Assembly: GCA_965644295.1 (NCBI GenBank)
Contig: CBFFRP010000288.1
Span: forward strand, 124,001-188,000
Origin: Paraphysomonas bandaiensis
Taxonomy: Eukaryota > Chrysophyceae
Length of the DNA: 64,000 bases
Direction of reading: 5' to 3'
In this document: positions 33,081 through 44,830 of the stretch, piece by piece
Layout of the letters: each line of letters opens with the position of its first letter
How positions within the stretch are numbered: the first letter of the stretch is position 1
The notes under the pieces: model-generated
The model's input: only the letters and a program-made list of their open reading frames with translations
Told to the model about the DNA's origin: nothing
Databases searched by the model: none
Position numbers and translations under genes: made by a program

Positions 33081-33500
33081 CAGGACTATCCGTACATTGG
33101 AAAACATATATTGCAATAATGCTATTGTTAGATAGCGTTCCATCAATAGTATTGACGGAGTTTTTAAGCCGGCCCTACAATACTATTGCATTATATTGTA
33201 CACTATATTGCAATATATTAGTATGACTAACCAGTAAGTAAACACATCCGTAGTTTCCATTTTTAGTACTTGTCATTATAAGGTCTAAGGTCACTTGATA
33301 ATCCAACCCACTACTCTTAACTAATTAAAAGTTTACTCATACACATCCTCTGAGCCATCATCGGTGACATCATCGTCACCATATTTATTCATTATTGATT
33401 GAAATATGCTTGCATCCGGCCAAAACTGTCGGTTAGCTTTCAGAAAAAACAGCATATTAAGTGTAGTAGGATGTATTAAGTGCGCAACACTGATGTAATC
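33081..33500 (-). pseudogene. Old hAT relic (CAATATATTG family) split by a younger copy
   Basis: It starts with a decayed end (CAGGACTATC) and CAATATATTG-like subterminal repeats. It then reads the family's transposase C-terminus backwards (NRQFWPDASIFQSI, acidic tail) up to the region coding ISVLRKR. The insertion at 33501 interrupts it at CTGATGTAATC, and only a few matching bases continue after 35513. Confidence 0.85.
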
Positions 33501-35505
33501 CAGGGATAGGGAACAATATATTGTATTGCAATATATTGTACAATATATTGCAATATATTGTAAAATATATTGATTGGTGGACTGGTCAAATATTCCATCA
33601 ATAGTGTTTCTGTTAATAGAGCTCACAATACTATTGCAATATATTGCAATCAATATTATGATAGTCATATAAGAGAAGATCCTCAACTGTATGGTGCAAA
33701 ATATACGCCTCTGTATACAAATATCCGGAAAATAAGAAAAAAAGCCTATTTTTGATGTTATTTTCTATTTTTTATGTATCGCCAGCTCAAACAGCACTCT
33801 ACACCCCTCCACATGTATGTACAGTACTTCTCTTAATATAGTATATATATCCTATAGTGACAAGAAGAGACAACTGAATGATGAGTGCATACAAGAGTAG
33901 GGACATTTACCGCTGTTTTTGGAGTCCGGTCGAAGGTGTCCCGAACAAACACGAGTGTAAAATCTGCGGACGTAAACGACAACAGAATATTCGGAATGGA
34001 TACAACAATCTAAAGGATCACACTTTCTCTCATGATGTGTGGGAGGAGACATTGAAGAGGTATTTACGGGCTGTCTGCACCAATGGTCCCATGGATGCTT
34101 TTGTTCTGCAGCCTTCAGACAAGGCGAAAACAATTTATGAGTGGGTGGAGTGGATTGTCGAGGAAAATCTTCCATTAAATTTCTGTGAGAAGAAATTAAC
34201 TAGAAATAAGACTTCTTTGGGTAAGATAACTACAAAAACACTGAAAAAATATATGAGACTGTTGGAACTGAAGCTACGTGATATGATTAAAGATATATTA
34301 CCACCAACATTTGGTCTAGTCATGGACGGTTGGACGTCGGACTCCCACCACTACAGTGCAATATTTGCAACCTTTTGCGACCGAACCAATACTCCGAATT
34401 TGTTATTGTTGTCTTGTAATGTGCAAGAGGATATTGATGACAACACTGTTTTCGATGAAGATCTACCTGATGAAGAGAAATTCTACGGATTCACTGCTGC
34501 GGATTGGTTTGATACTATCGTATCAGGTTCTCGTAAAGTGGATGCGTATAAAAGATCATGTATTAAAAATTGAAGACTTACCGCTTGCAGTTACTGATAT
34601 GATTCCTACTCCTCGACAGAATACCGAAATAATCGCCCTTGTAGACGACCTGAGGAAGTTTGAAAGCGTCTCGAAATTGCTTCAAACTGGAGGATCAAGT
34701 CAAGTGAATCTTTATGAATGCCGGAACATATTTGATGGCTTATTGAGGGACTTTAGGCCAAAGTATCCACTATCTGCTTTACAGAAAAACAGTCCCATTG
34801 TTAATGATCCGAATTTCGAGAATGGAATTGCAAAACTCCAAGCAGGCGAAGAATTGGACTTGACAATATCTGAGAAAGATGCTGTTAGAATATATCTCCG
34901 TTCAGACAGTGATTATTGCAACAATACAGAGGATGATGAAGCTGAAGTTGGCTATGCGGAAAAAATTCTTCAATCAGCTCAAAAACTTAAGAAGCGAAAA
35001 GTTGAAATATCTAAGTACAGGTGCACGAGTCATGTAGTATGTACTTCCAATACGTGTGAACGCCTGTTCAGCGCAGCAAAACTGATTATATCAGTGTTGC
35101 GCAAACGTATGCATCCTACTACACTTAATATGCTGTTGTTTCTGAAAGCTAACCGACAGTTTTGGCCGGATGCAAGCATATTTCAATCAATATTGAATGA
35201 ATATGGTGATGATGATGTCACCGATGATGGCTCAGAGGATGAGTATGAGGAAACTTTTAATTAGTTAAGAGTAGTGGGTTTGATTATCAAGTGACCTTAG
35301 ACCTTATAAAATATGGCAAGTACTAAAAATGAAAACTACGGATGTGTTTACTTACTGATTAGTCATACTAATATATTGCAATATATTGTACAATATATTG
35401 CAATATATTGCAATAGTATTGTAGGGCCGGTTTAAAAAATCCATCAATACTATTGATGGAACGCTACCTAACAATAGTATTGCAATATATTGTTCCCTAT
35501 CCCTG
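33501..35505 (+). mobile_element. hAT element, CAATATATTG family, complete ends
   Basis: The element is 2,005 bp, with ends CAGGGATAGGGAACAATATA and its inverted copy, and a perfect 8-bp duplication ATGTAATC (33493-33500 and 35506-35513). Both subterminal regions carry several CAATATATTG palindromes. The transposase inside has lost its central catalytic block, so this copy is non-autonomous although its insertion looks recent. Confidence 0.95.
33878..35264 (+). pseudogene. hAT transposase with internal deletion
   Basis: The first frame (33878-34573) has a BED zinc finger (YRCFWSPVEGV, HECKICGRKR, LKDHTFSHD), then EWVEWIVEENLPLNF and GLVMDGWTSDSHHYSA with the first catalytic Asp. The second frame (coding part about 34555-35264) has NDPNFENGIAKL, TSNTCERLFSAAKLI and MHPTTLNMLLFLKA, the dimerisation region. 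Compared with the transposase at 5661-7067 and the relic at 3649-4866, the middle (GDNC, SHRLNLAV and the following Trp-containing block) is missing between them and the frame shifts at the join near 34530-34560. It cannot make an active enzyme. Confidence 0.93.
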
Positions 35506-35680
35506 ATGTAATCAGTTTCTCACAATACGATTAACAAGAGTACAACTTTATACTACTGTAATTTTAAATACCATATAACTAAATCTTTCACTTGCTCTTA
35601 CATAGCAGAACTCAACCTACACTACAAGGTTTTCTCCTACACTTATAAAAACGGACGTGCTCACACCTTGGTGTTTGCGC

Positions 35681-36420
35681 CAGGGCTGCGTAACAATTAA
35701 TTGCAATTTAATTGTGCCAATTACTGTCTCATTAACTTATTTACTCATTACTGTCTTATTTACTTATTTACTAGCACGTATAGCATCTTCAACCGTACTT
35801 GCATTCCACAGAATCTATTCAAGGGCCTCTAATCGATGTGTTGCCATAGGTATGCGCAAATCACTCATGTTGATTTTTGCTCTACTGAAAAGCCTTTCTA
35901 CACAATGAGTAGTGGTGAAATATCCAGGTCTTCGACTGCAACAAACAGTAAGAAGCCTTGATAATCCATGTCCATACTGCTGCACATCCAGCTCGTAGTG
36001 AACTACAATCCTGCAGTGTCCTGTGAGACAGGGTCGGAAGAACATGATTGCCACACTACTTATATATTATATATATCTAAAACTAAAAGGGCATTGAGCA
36101 TTACATGTATACTATGGATCGAGCTGAACTAAGTTTTGTAGGTCATAATCGACCGTTCATAGAAACAGTACCTCTCTTAATGTAAGTAAAACATTTTAAT
36201 GAGAGGCCAATCTTCCCACCATTGTAATAGTAGTCATTAAGGGCAATAAATGGCCATCGCCCTTAATGTTTTCTAACTGCTAATTCTAATATTATGTGCT
36301 TATACTATATAGTTCATATTAATTGCCAATTAATTGAAATTTAAGTGAAAACTTCCAGCGAGCAATTATAATTGCAATTATTACGTATATCTCATGCAAT
36401 TTAATTGATGCGTATGCAGG
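35681..36420 (-). mobile_element. Decayed hAT element, CAATTAATTG family
   Basis: The left end CAGGGCTGCGTAACAATTAA (from 35681) matches the 17450 and 23151 copies. A minus-strand remnant (35815-36054) carries HCVERLFSRAKINM and MATHRLEALE of the transposase dimerisation region. CAATTAATTG-type repeats reappear at 36318-36412, but the right terminus is degraded, so the limit at about 36420 is approximate and no target duplication could be read. It contains the 36122-36161 copy of the dispersed 40-bp repeat. Confidence 0.75.
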
Positions 36421-36770
36421 GAAGCAATGAGGACATGAGATCTAGAGTAATCAAGTAGAATAATTAGTAGTAACATGTATAATATTTCCCATACACTTAT
36501 TTTCACTGTATTTCGCAGTACTATTCTAAGTTACCCGCATCTTATTATCTCATGGATTATCTCTAAGTTGCATAGGTGCATTATATCATTCAACGAAATA
36601 CATGCAAGCAACGTACTTCTACACTCTAAACTGACGCCAAAACAATACAAAGTGCCGACAACAGGTGAGAATTATATTGAATAATATTAAGCTATTTAGA
36701 AATCATGTCAACCTGAAACTGTGATTGTCATCGCGATTTGCCGTCGGCTCTATACGGACTACTATATAAA
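36421..36770. other. Spacer, no gene seen
   Basis: AT-rich sequence between a decayed hAT element and the helicase stop codon. It probably contains the 3' untranslated region of the helicase gene. Confidence 0.45.
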
Positions 36771-38669
36771 CTAGCGCTTACGAACTTTTCCCCTTTTATT
36801 TCCTTTTTTCAATACGCTTTTCACTATGGTATCTGCATCTTCCGCCTCTGCGTCTCTACTATCATGGTCTCTATCCCGTCCTCTCTTTTTCCCCTTCTTA
36901 CTGGCGTCTACACTCTGCATTTCTCTCAGTTCCTTAGAAGCGATTCGTTGGGCTTCTGTTACTCTTTCCAATAAGACCAGCACAGTTTGCTCATCCGCTG
37001 GGAACTACGAGGTACATCAGTGTGCGAATAATAAAATCTCATAAATTGTATAATACGAAACACTTATTAGCATAGGATTCAATAACATGGTGAAAACAAT
37101 CGCCAACAATTATAATTACTTACCTCTGGTAGCCGTTGTCCAATAAGAGTTTCCAGTCTTTGATATGCCTCGACGTCGTATTGAGTTACAAAGGCAACAG
37201 ATCTACCTGCCTTTCCAGCTCGCGCAGTACGCCCCACTCTATGCACATTGAAAAACAGTAAGAAGAGATACCAACAGTCAAAAGACAGTGTCATGTGAAT
37301 AATAACAAAACAACTCACATACATAATATTCATACTGATAATCAAACAATACACTGTGGTAAGCATCCATGGCTTCTGATATACACCTTACCTGTGCACA
37401 TAGTCCTTGCCATGACTAGGGATATCAAAATTGAGAACCATATCTACATTAGGAATATCAAGTCCTCTGCTAGCCACATCTGTAGCAACAAGAATATTCC
37501 TTGAACCAGATTTGAATTTATTAAGAGCTCCTAAACGCTTCGGCTGTGACATTTGCCCATGTAAACACACAGCTGAGAACCCTAGTGATCTCAAGAGCAG
37601 AGTTACTCTAAGAGCATTATTACACGTCGCGACAAATATAATCGTGCTCTGTCCCTTAAATTCATCCAGAACGTAAGCTAGATAACAATCCTTCCACTTG
37701 GCCGGGATGAATAGATATTGTTGAATCAAGGTCTGTGAATTGATTAAAAACATGGATTGCAGCTTCTTCACACAACTGACACCAGAATATTGAATATAAT
37801 AAATACAAAAAACACAAAAATAAAACGGATCATGAATAGAATTACATTACAGACTATAAGTTCATGCGCATTCTATACCTTTGGGGTCTGAAATTTGTTT
37901 GAGACCTCAACCTTGACAGGGTTAATGAGGGAAGCTTTCTGAAGCTTTGCAACTTTAGATGTCATTGTAGCACTAAATAAATATGTTTTTCTATCCCGTG
38001 GAAGCACCTCCAGGATTTTATTGATTTCGACTTCAAAGTCCATGGACAACATTCTATCCGCCTCATCCTGAGTCACACGTAAGTCATATGACACATACAA
38101 TAAAATTGCTTCTCAGTATCAGCTCAATACACTTACCATGACTAAATATTTAAGGGAGCGCAGTGAAAATCCTTTTGTATTTTCTAAATGATCAACTAAA
38201 CGTCCAGGTGTGGCAACAATTATATGTGGCTGTTTGGCTAATGCAATAGCTTGAGTCATCATGTCGATACCACCAACCACACACACTGTACGCAGTGATA
38301 TGGCCGCACCAAGGGCTTCAAACACTTCATTAATCTGAAAAGCTAATTCTCTTGTAGGTGCAAGTACAACAGCAAATAATCGAGTAGGTCTCTCTAGCAG
38401 TGCTTGTAGTATAGGTATAGCAAATGCCCCTAATCACAGCATAACTACATCATCCACATATATGTATTCACTAAACCTGTCTTTCCACTACCCGTTTCTG
38501 CAAGACCAATAATATCTCTCCCTTGTAATGCTTCTGGGATTGAATTTTGTTGGATTTCAGTGGGTTTAGTCCATCCAAGTCCTTCAATAGCCTCACATAA
38601 CACTTCTGTTACTCCTAGACTTGAAAAAGTCACATCTGCTTGTTCATTATCACTCTCTGAATCAGTCAT
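36771..38669 (-). CDS. DDX47: DEAD-box RNA helicase DDX47/Rrp3
   Basis: Six exons, 38669-38477, 38429-38137, 38067-37879, 37732-37392, 37238-37124 and 37004-36771, keep frame and give 454 residues. Helicase motifs appear in order: Q motif ([17 protein letters not shown]), [29 protein letters not shown], then [20 protein letters not shown] and [11 protein letters not shown]. The C-terminal core ([33 protein letters not shown]) is characteristic of DDX47/Rrp3, the nucleolar helicase needed for 18S rRNA maturation. A lysine-rich tail ends the protein (RGKVRKR). An exon boundary falls inside motif I and another just before DEAD. It is divergent from the SLC35B1-like gene. Confidence 0.94.
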
Positions 38670-39256
38670 CTGATGGATGGTGTTTGTTATATTGTATTCT
38701 ATGATAATTAAGGAATGGAATGGAATGGAACTGTTTTCTGGATGATTGCTAATCAAGTGTACATATACATACATACACATACAGTGTACATATACTGGTC
38801 GACATCTATGTATACATACATACACACCCACACCATATCAAGACTTCAGAGTGCACTGTAGACCAATAAAAAACCTATCAGATAACCAACAAAAAAATAT
38901 AGACTTCAGTGGTGGTCAGATCGATCATGTATCTATAGACAAAAAAAATAGGAGTTGAAAGCGTGGCTGGTAATTGTTTATATATATTTTTGGCTATAGA
39001 GAGATGTATGTATGGGAGTGTATGTAGAGCTGGGTGTTGTTTGCATGGATAATAGTGTATACATCCCATCAAATGATGATTGCATATATATATATATATT
39101 TACAATATAATCTATAGTTTAAAATATTATCAATTCCATTTATTTTATGTGTATTGAAGAATGCATTTCAATTAACTCATAAACAGACATTATTATATTG
39201 TAATCAGTATTTATAGACAGTGTTAATCTTAGCCACTGCTAGTGTATTTATATACA
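38670..39256. promoter_or_regulatory. Head-to-head promoter spacer
   Basis: The 587 bp between the helicase and transporter start codons. It includes TACATACA-type runs at 38760-38830 (ACATACATACACATACAG) and a TATATA stretch at 39084-39098. No defined element could be fixed. Confidence 0.5.
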
Positions 39257-40786
39257 ATGAGTGGTGGATCGAAACACGACAAAGATGGTGATGATGAACA
39301 ACATGCTGGATATGCATGGCTAGCTTTTTGTGTGATTGGGATGGTGTCATCCCTTACACTCTATGGTCTTGCTCTCGAATATGCGACGAGTGGTGGCAGG
39401 ACATTGCATGAAATATCATTCGTGTTTGTTACTACATCGATATATTCAATGACTGCTTTCATTGCGAGATGGCTGTTTGGTGAGAAACCAACTACTATAT
39501 CGAAGTATCATATGCTCGTTTTATCATGTACGTCCATTGCATCTACGTATACATCAGTTCGCTCCCTGCGATACGTCATATATCCCGTTCAAGTGCTATT
39601 TAAGTCATGCAAACCCGTACCAGTGTTGCTTTTCAACAAGTTACTTGGCAAGAGATATCCTTTCCGTAAATATGTAAATGTTATGATTATTACTTCCGGG
39701 GTAGCATTATTCATGGGGGGTGGAACATCGTCCAGTGCCAATAATTCAGGTGGGGAGTCGACTCTGATCGGAGCTATTATGCTGTCAACATCTCTCTGTT
39801 TCGACGGGGCGACAGGTGCTTATGAGGATAAACTAATGGGGAAAGATCACGTCGGACCATTCGACTTGATGTACAATATTCAATTTGGAAAAGCTGTTAT
39901 ATCCTTTATCACACTAGTTGCTGTGAATCAGCTCGGCATGTTTGTGTCAACTCTGCAGAATGATGCTTTTGTATTAATCCTCTTGGGACTGACGGGAGCA
40001 CTCGGACAGGTAACCGCCATCATATATGTATTCTATGAACGTTTTATACATATGTCTGCAATATCTTTTCCCGGTACTGAGGGACGAGTCATCGTCTCAT
40101 TGACGCTATCGGCGTAACCTATTGCTATATCAATTACACTACATTTCTAATGAATTAGAGAAATTTATCTCTAAATCACAGGACTGTAGTGGCACATTTT
40201 TGTACTTGCAACAACCGTATGCATTTTACTATATCATCTTAACTCATGTGTATAGGTCTTTGTCTTCGTTACGATATCTAAATTTGGTGCTCTAAACTGC
40301 GCTTTAATTGGCCTATGTCGAAAGATGCTCAGTTTGGTTCTATCATTTTTGCTCTATGGACACACGTTGAATGCTATTCAGTCAGTTGGGCTGTGTTTGG
40401 CTATTGTTGCTATGATCGCTAACTTTTACGAGAAGGTGTGTATACGACGTGATGCACTTGCTGTTGATGTCAAATTAGATTGCTCTATGCATTTGACCTC
40501 ATGTTTCCGTTTTCTGTATATCAACCTATATAATTGGGACGTTATCTTGTAGGGAGGAAAAAAGAAACCCAAGGCCGATGAGAACGCGGAGGCACCACCT
40601 GAGGAGAATATTCCACTAATGGATATGCAGGACGAAGAAGCAAATAACAGCGAGAATGAAGGTGCTGATGACACACCTAAGGGAAATATCAAGAGTCTTT
40701 TAGACCTTGAAGAGGACGAATCATCTAGTGGTGAAAAACGGGTTGATATGAAGAGGAGGGTAGAGTTAAAAGAAAACTCAGTGTAG
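39257..40786 (+). CDS. SLC35B1-like nucleotide-sugar transporter
   Basis: Three exons, 39257-40009, 40256-40435 and 40553-40786, give 388 residues from the first ATG (MSGGSKHDKDG). About ten hydrophobic segments are visible between residues 20 and 320. The block YPVQVLFKSCKPVPVLLFNKLLGKRYP and the later GLCRKMLSLVLSFLLYGH segment are typical of the SLC35B family (UDP-sugar or ATP/ADP exchangers of ER and Golgi; SLC35B1 is the ER type). The last 70 residues, all after the third junction, are a charged cytosolic tail (DMQDEEANN, LEEDESSSGEK) longer than usual. No KKxx retrieval signal ends the protein. The substrate cannot be told from sequence. Confidence 0.87.
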
Positions 40787-41550
40787 TAATAGCGCAGATT
40801 ATACAATCTATCGAAATTGCATTCTAGTTTAATGTAGAAATGCATGTAATAATAAGGTGGTATAGTTGTTGATAACCTTATCTGTAGAGTGAACGAGTGA
40901 ACCAATAATTCAATTTTAATCTCCTTCTACATATACTTTTAACATCCTTCTCTTAACACAAGCTTCATTCTCAGGAAACAAGAAAAATCATACCTATGTT
41001 GACATGATGAGGCTCAAACGGCTTACGGTATTGTGGGTAAACTTCCAACCATGACATTGTGTTGTTAGTTGTTGATGGAAGGTGCCCTCACAAACTATTA
41101 CTCTCCTTCACACTTATAAGAACCACTGCTTCCTACTGTATGTTTTCTTCTGTTGTATGTCTTCATTCATAATCCATAGTAATACAGTCTATAGTCTATC
41201 ATATTCCGATTACATTCAATATCATTGAATTGAGTTTAGGATTTAGGGATGCCATTATGAAATATATGATACGATAATTTGCACCATGTTTATTTCTCCT
41301 TGCGTAGTAGTTATGAATAGGACAGACTTCTGCTAAATCTTCACTTTCTACAAAATATAAAGCCATGCAGCTAATGGCTTCATAGCAAGTCCTTGGCAAC
41401 TGATATTCGCTAGTTAGTTAAAAACATCGCAACACAATATAGCTGTCCACGATATAATCAAATTAATGATAGAGTCCGAGTAGTGTTAAATAATCAAAAT
41501 CAGTCAAATAAAAATAGTTTCAACACTATGTTTTGTACAACTTCAACAAC
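40787..41550. other. Convergent spacer, no gene seen
   Basis: This lies between the tails of the transporter and coiled-coil genes. It holds both 3' untranslated regions and otherwise only short unsupported frames. Confidence 0.5.
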
Positions 41551-42022
41551 TTAGGCCCCCAGAGTTTCAACCATGACTTCCTCAGTCTCCTCCTCCGTCG
41601 CTGTATCAAATATCAGAACAATAAATTCGTTTTTTATAATAGAATGTCACAACAAGCTTACCTTCTGATGCCATTGCACCACGCAAATCAGCAATAACTC
41701 CATACTTTCCATTGGTTGGTATAATGTCATCTCGAAATAGATATTTGGAGCGCTCAACAAACTGAGACAATATCTTTTGAGTACTCTTAATACGATCTTC
41801 CAAACCTGATATGATCTTAATCTCTCGTTCAATGCTTATAATCACTGAATCATCTGCTATTTGTTCTGTTGCAAAGTGTTTGAGTTCATCTGATAATCGA
41901 TCAACACGTGCATGTAGCTGTTGTTCAAATGATTCAATAGCTGTAGTATATAAATCAATTAACTCTGTTTTCTTTGTTTTAAGAGCAGCTAGTCTATCTG
42001 ATAGAAGTGGTGAAGCTTCCAT
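41551..42022 (-). CDS. Small coiled-coil protein, family not recognised
   Basis: Exon 1 (42022-41662) joins exon 2 (41600-41551) over a 61-nt intron to give 136 residues from the first ATG (MEASPLLSDRLAAL). Residues 8-85 are predicted by eye to be helical, with heptad-like hydrophobics (ELIDLYTTAIESFEQQL, REIKIISGLEDRIKS). The segment YLFRDDIIPTNGKYGVIADL follows, and an acidic end (ATEEETEEVMVE). It could belong to a small coiled-coil subunit of a trafficking or cytoskeletal complex, but I cannot name one. It is divergent from the PDZ-like gene. Confidence 0.65.
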
Positions 42023-42524
42023 GATTACTGACAAGTTGAGATGAATGATATTTATTGATATCTATAGCAGTTTACGGTAATGATGTGTGATATATATGTG
42101 TGTATGTATGCTGTGCAGTGATAAGGTACGTAGGTGTTTCTTATGTTACAATGTATATGTTACATACTGCATATATATATATGTGTCATACTCGAGATAG
42201 AAGATAGATTCTATAGAGTATGTGATATGGATATTTACAGTGTTTATAGTGAAGTGAAATGAAATGAAAAACCTGGCAAATGAAATAAGTTTTTTATAAT
42301 ATACAGCGTTTTCATTGGCTATTCGATCAACTTTCCAACTTTCATTATTCCTTTACATGGTCAGTGAATATATTCACTTATGCATGTTAGACTACTACTA
42401 TAAAGGAACGATTAGACATGAGTGAGTATGTATACATATTCATATGATATATATGCGTATAATCCTTATGGAATATTCATTGAGCTTATATAAACATCCC
42501 ATTAAAGGTATCGGATAAATAATC
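42023..42524. promoter_or_regulatory. Head-to-head promoter spacer
   Basis: The 502 bp between the coiled-coil and PDZ-like start codons. It has short ATGT/TATA-rich runs (42088-42110, 42172-42184) and GTGAAATGAAATGAAA repeats near 42250. Confidence 0.45.
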
Positions 42525-44409
42525 ATGTTTACCAAGAATGAATTACATACTCATACAAGTGATACTGATTCTACAACTGATTCCATGTCACCCATTATCC
42601 TTCCATCACATATGAGTCAACAGGACTCTCAGTTCTCATCTATTGATATATTATCTCAAATTGATATTTCAATGAAAACATGTCCATTTAACAATCCTTC
42701 AAAGGATCATATCGATTACATTCCGAAGAATGATACATCTAAACAACAGAAAGATAGCAAACAGATTAATAGTTCCGTTATAAGTGCTCTGAAGCGGCTT
42801 CCTAATCGACCTTCATTATGTACTATACATAAGTGTTATAAGATACATGAAATTCAATGGATATGCTCGGAGTTGATGGATGTGGATGTTGCCAGTTTGA
42901 AGAAAAGGGGACTTTGCCAAATATTATTCCAAAGAATACTACATTGTGGCTCTGTTTCTAAATATATTGCTTCACTTGGCAGCACCAAGAAATTGTCCTC
43001 GTTTAATGATACAAAGCCCCTCATACCATGCCCTTTAAGCCAACTGGGCAGTGCGGAATTCTCTGAAAATGAGAATAATCCTTCTCGTTTGACTGAAACA
43101 CATAGAGAGTATATTTCAAAAATGCCTGATATGAGAAGGAATAATGACAGTGATGAAAAGAACTACTTTGGGATGTGCGCCAGTGCGTCCTCCATTCAGT
43201 GGGTCGAACCTGATGAAGGTCGTATTATACACTTGCTGTATTATATATAGTTTATTTACTTTTAATATATTACGTGCAATACCAGAGATTAAAAGAACAT
43301 TGATTGCATCTGATTGCCGGATGGCTTCATCAGTCAAAGAAGGCCTTTGGGATCCAGTGTATGATAGTAAGTACGAAAGCATGTAATATTTAGTTTTACT
43401 ATCAATAGTATTTGTCTACGCATGTAGCGATACAAGACTTTCTATACTATTGCATAAGATAACCATATATTTTGTTCATCAGATATAAAGTCTATACTGA
43501 AAAGGAAAAGTGTTGTGGACGAAATGGACCTACTACTGAGCCGTAAAAGCACTCGTATGTTGTGCATCTGTCATGATATGTATATATAGATGATTTAGTA
43601 CACATACTACATTCCTTATATATAGCACTTTAGACCTCTAGCTTGTGTAAGTATACCGTTCTTTAGGTTTTGCGATACCTGGCAATCGAGATGAGTCATG
43701 CATGCTACAAACACAGTTCGTAAAGCCGGAACTCTTGTCAACACAGTTTTCAACACCGTTCGGTTGTGATCACTCGAAGAAGCCTTTGATAGTAAGTAAA
43801 GTTATGCCTGCAGAAGGCTGCACTAGGGCAACTCAAACATGTAATACATATGAATGGAACAACTGTATGTGCACACATCATAGGGAACGTCCCTCATCCA
43901 CTGCTCTACCGAGGAGTACAGTACAGAAGTCCTTCCTATTGGCTGTCAAGAAGGTTACTTTTGAAAATTTGGAGCTAGGGGTGACATTCGAAAAGGTACG
44001 ATGAATACATACAGTTGTACCAATCAGTACAACATCTCTATACTATTATGAAATTTGAATTATCAGAACTCTTATGAATTGACATTGAATGCTGTAATGT
44101 GTCACTGATATTGCAGAGAATATGTTATACAAACAGTGAGGCTGCAATAGTTCAGAGAATATCCAGAGAGTATTTGGATCCGTGCATCTACAAGTTTCTC
44201 TCGGTGGGAGATTGTATTGTTAAGGTATAATGAGTTAAACAAGAAGTGTGAGATGTCATACCAATGTATTTCCCTGTGTTGTTAATACGATATTTGAACA
44301 TATTGTGTAGATTGGAGGACAGTCTGTTGAAGGCTTAACTTTTTTGCAACAAGTACACATGATTAAATCTCATCCACGGCCTCTGGAACTAGAGTTTGTA
44401 ACAGTATAG
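42525..44409 (+). CDS. Protein with C-terminal PDZ-like domain
   Basis: Six exons, 42525-43218, 43286-43366, 43483-43554, 43667-43995, 44117-44224 and 44311-44409, keep frame through every join and give 460 residues. The N-terminal 240 residues are rich in Ser, Asn and Lys with no recognised domain. The last 85 residues fit a PDZ fold: VTFENLELGVTFEK (first strand and carboxylate loop, here LGVTF), YTNSEAAIVQRISRE, FLSVGDCIVKIGGQSVEG and RPLELEFVTV (last strand). The GDxIxxIgG pattern is the clearest PDZ mark. The binding partner and role are unknown. It is divergent from the coiled-coil gene and convergent with the DnaJ gene. Confidence 0.7.
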
Positions 44410-44830
44410 ATTATGTGTTTTACTTACACTGTCCAGTTTTGGGGTAATATGTTGTTTTAGCGTATTCTTGAATCGACGTTAAATAAACTACACATAATTC
44501 GTCTGACACATTTTTTGCCAAAATTAACGATATTTCAATATCCTACGATACTTAGCTACAACAACAAATATACAAAACTGATACATATATTGGATAGAAT
44601 TCGGTTTTATTATATATCAAAAATCTCTACCAGGAAGCATAATCGAGTCGAAGAGAACTAAATACTCATGTTCATCCCAACCTACGAGCTATATATACTC
44701 ACACATTGTAACACATAGAAGATAAAGGACAGCGGACAAACCCAATGCACCATTACTTCTACATTGTACGCTACTGCAGTCATATGTCTGGTCCCTCCAT
44801 CCCATGATTCCTTGGTGTTATATATAGCGC
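44410..44830. other. Convergent spacer, no gene seen
   Basis: 421 bp between the stop codons of the PDZ-like and DnaJ genes, presumably the two 3' untranslated regions. Nothing else is seen. Confidence 0.5.

Noticed and set aside
39242-39256. Earlier start for the SLC35B1-like protein
   Set aside because: The upstream codon is GTG; the first ATG is at 39257.
41551-42022. Assignment of the small coiled-coil protein to prefoldin or a BLOC subunit
   Set aside because: Length and helices fit loosely, but no defining motif was visible, so it is left unnamed.
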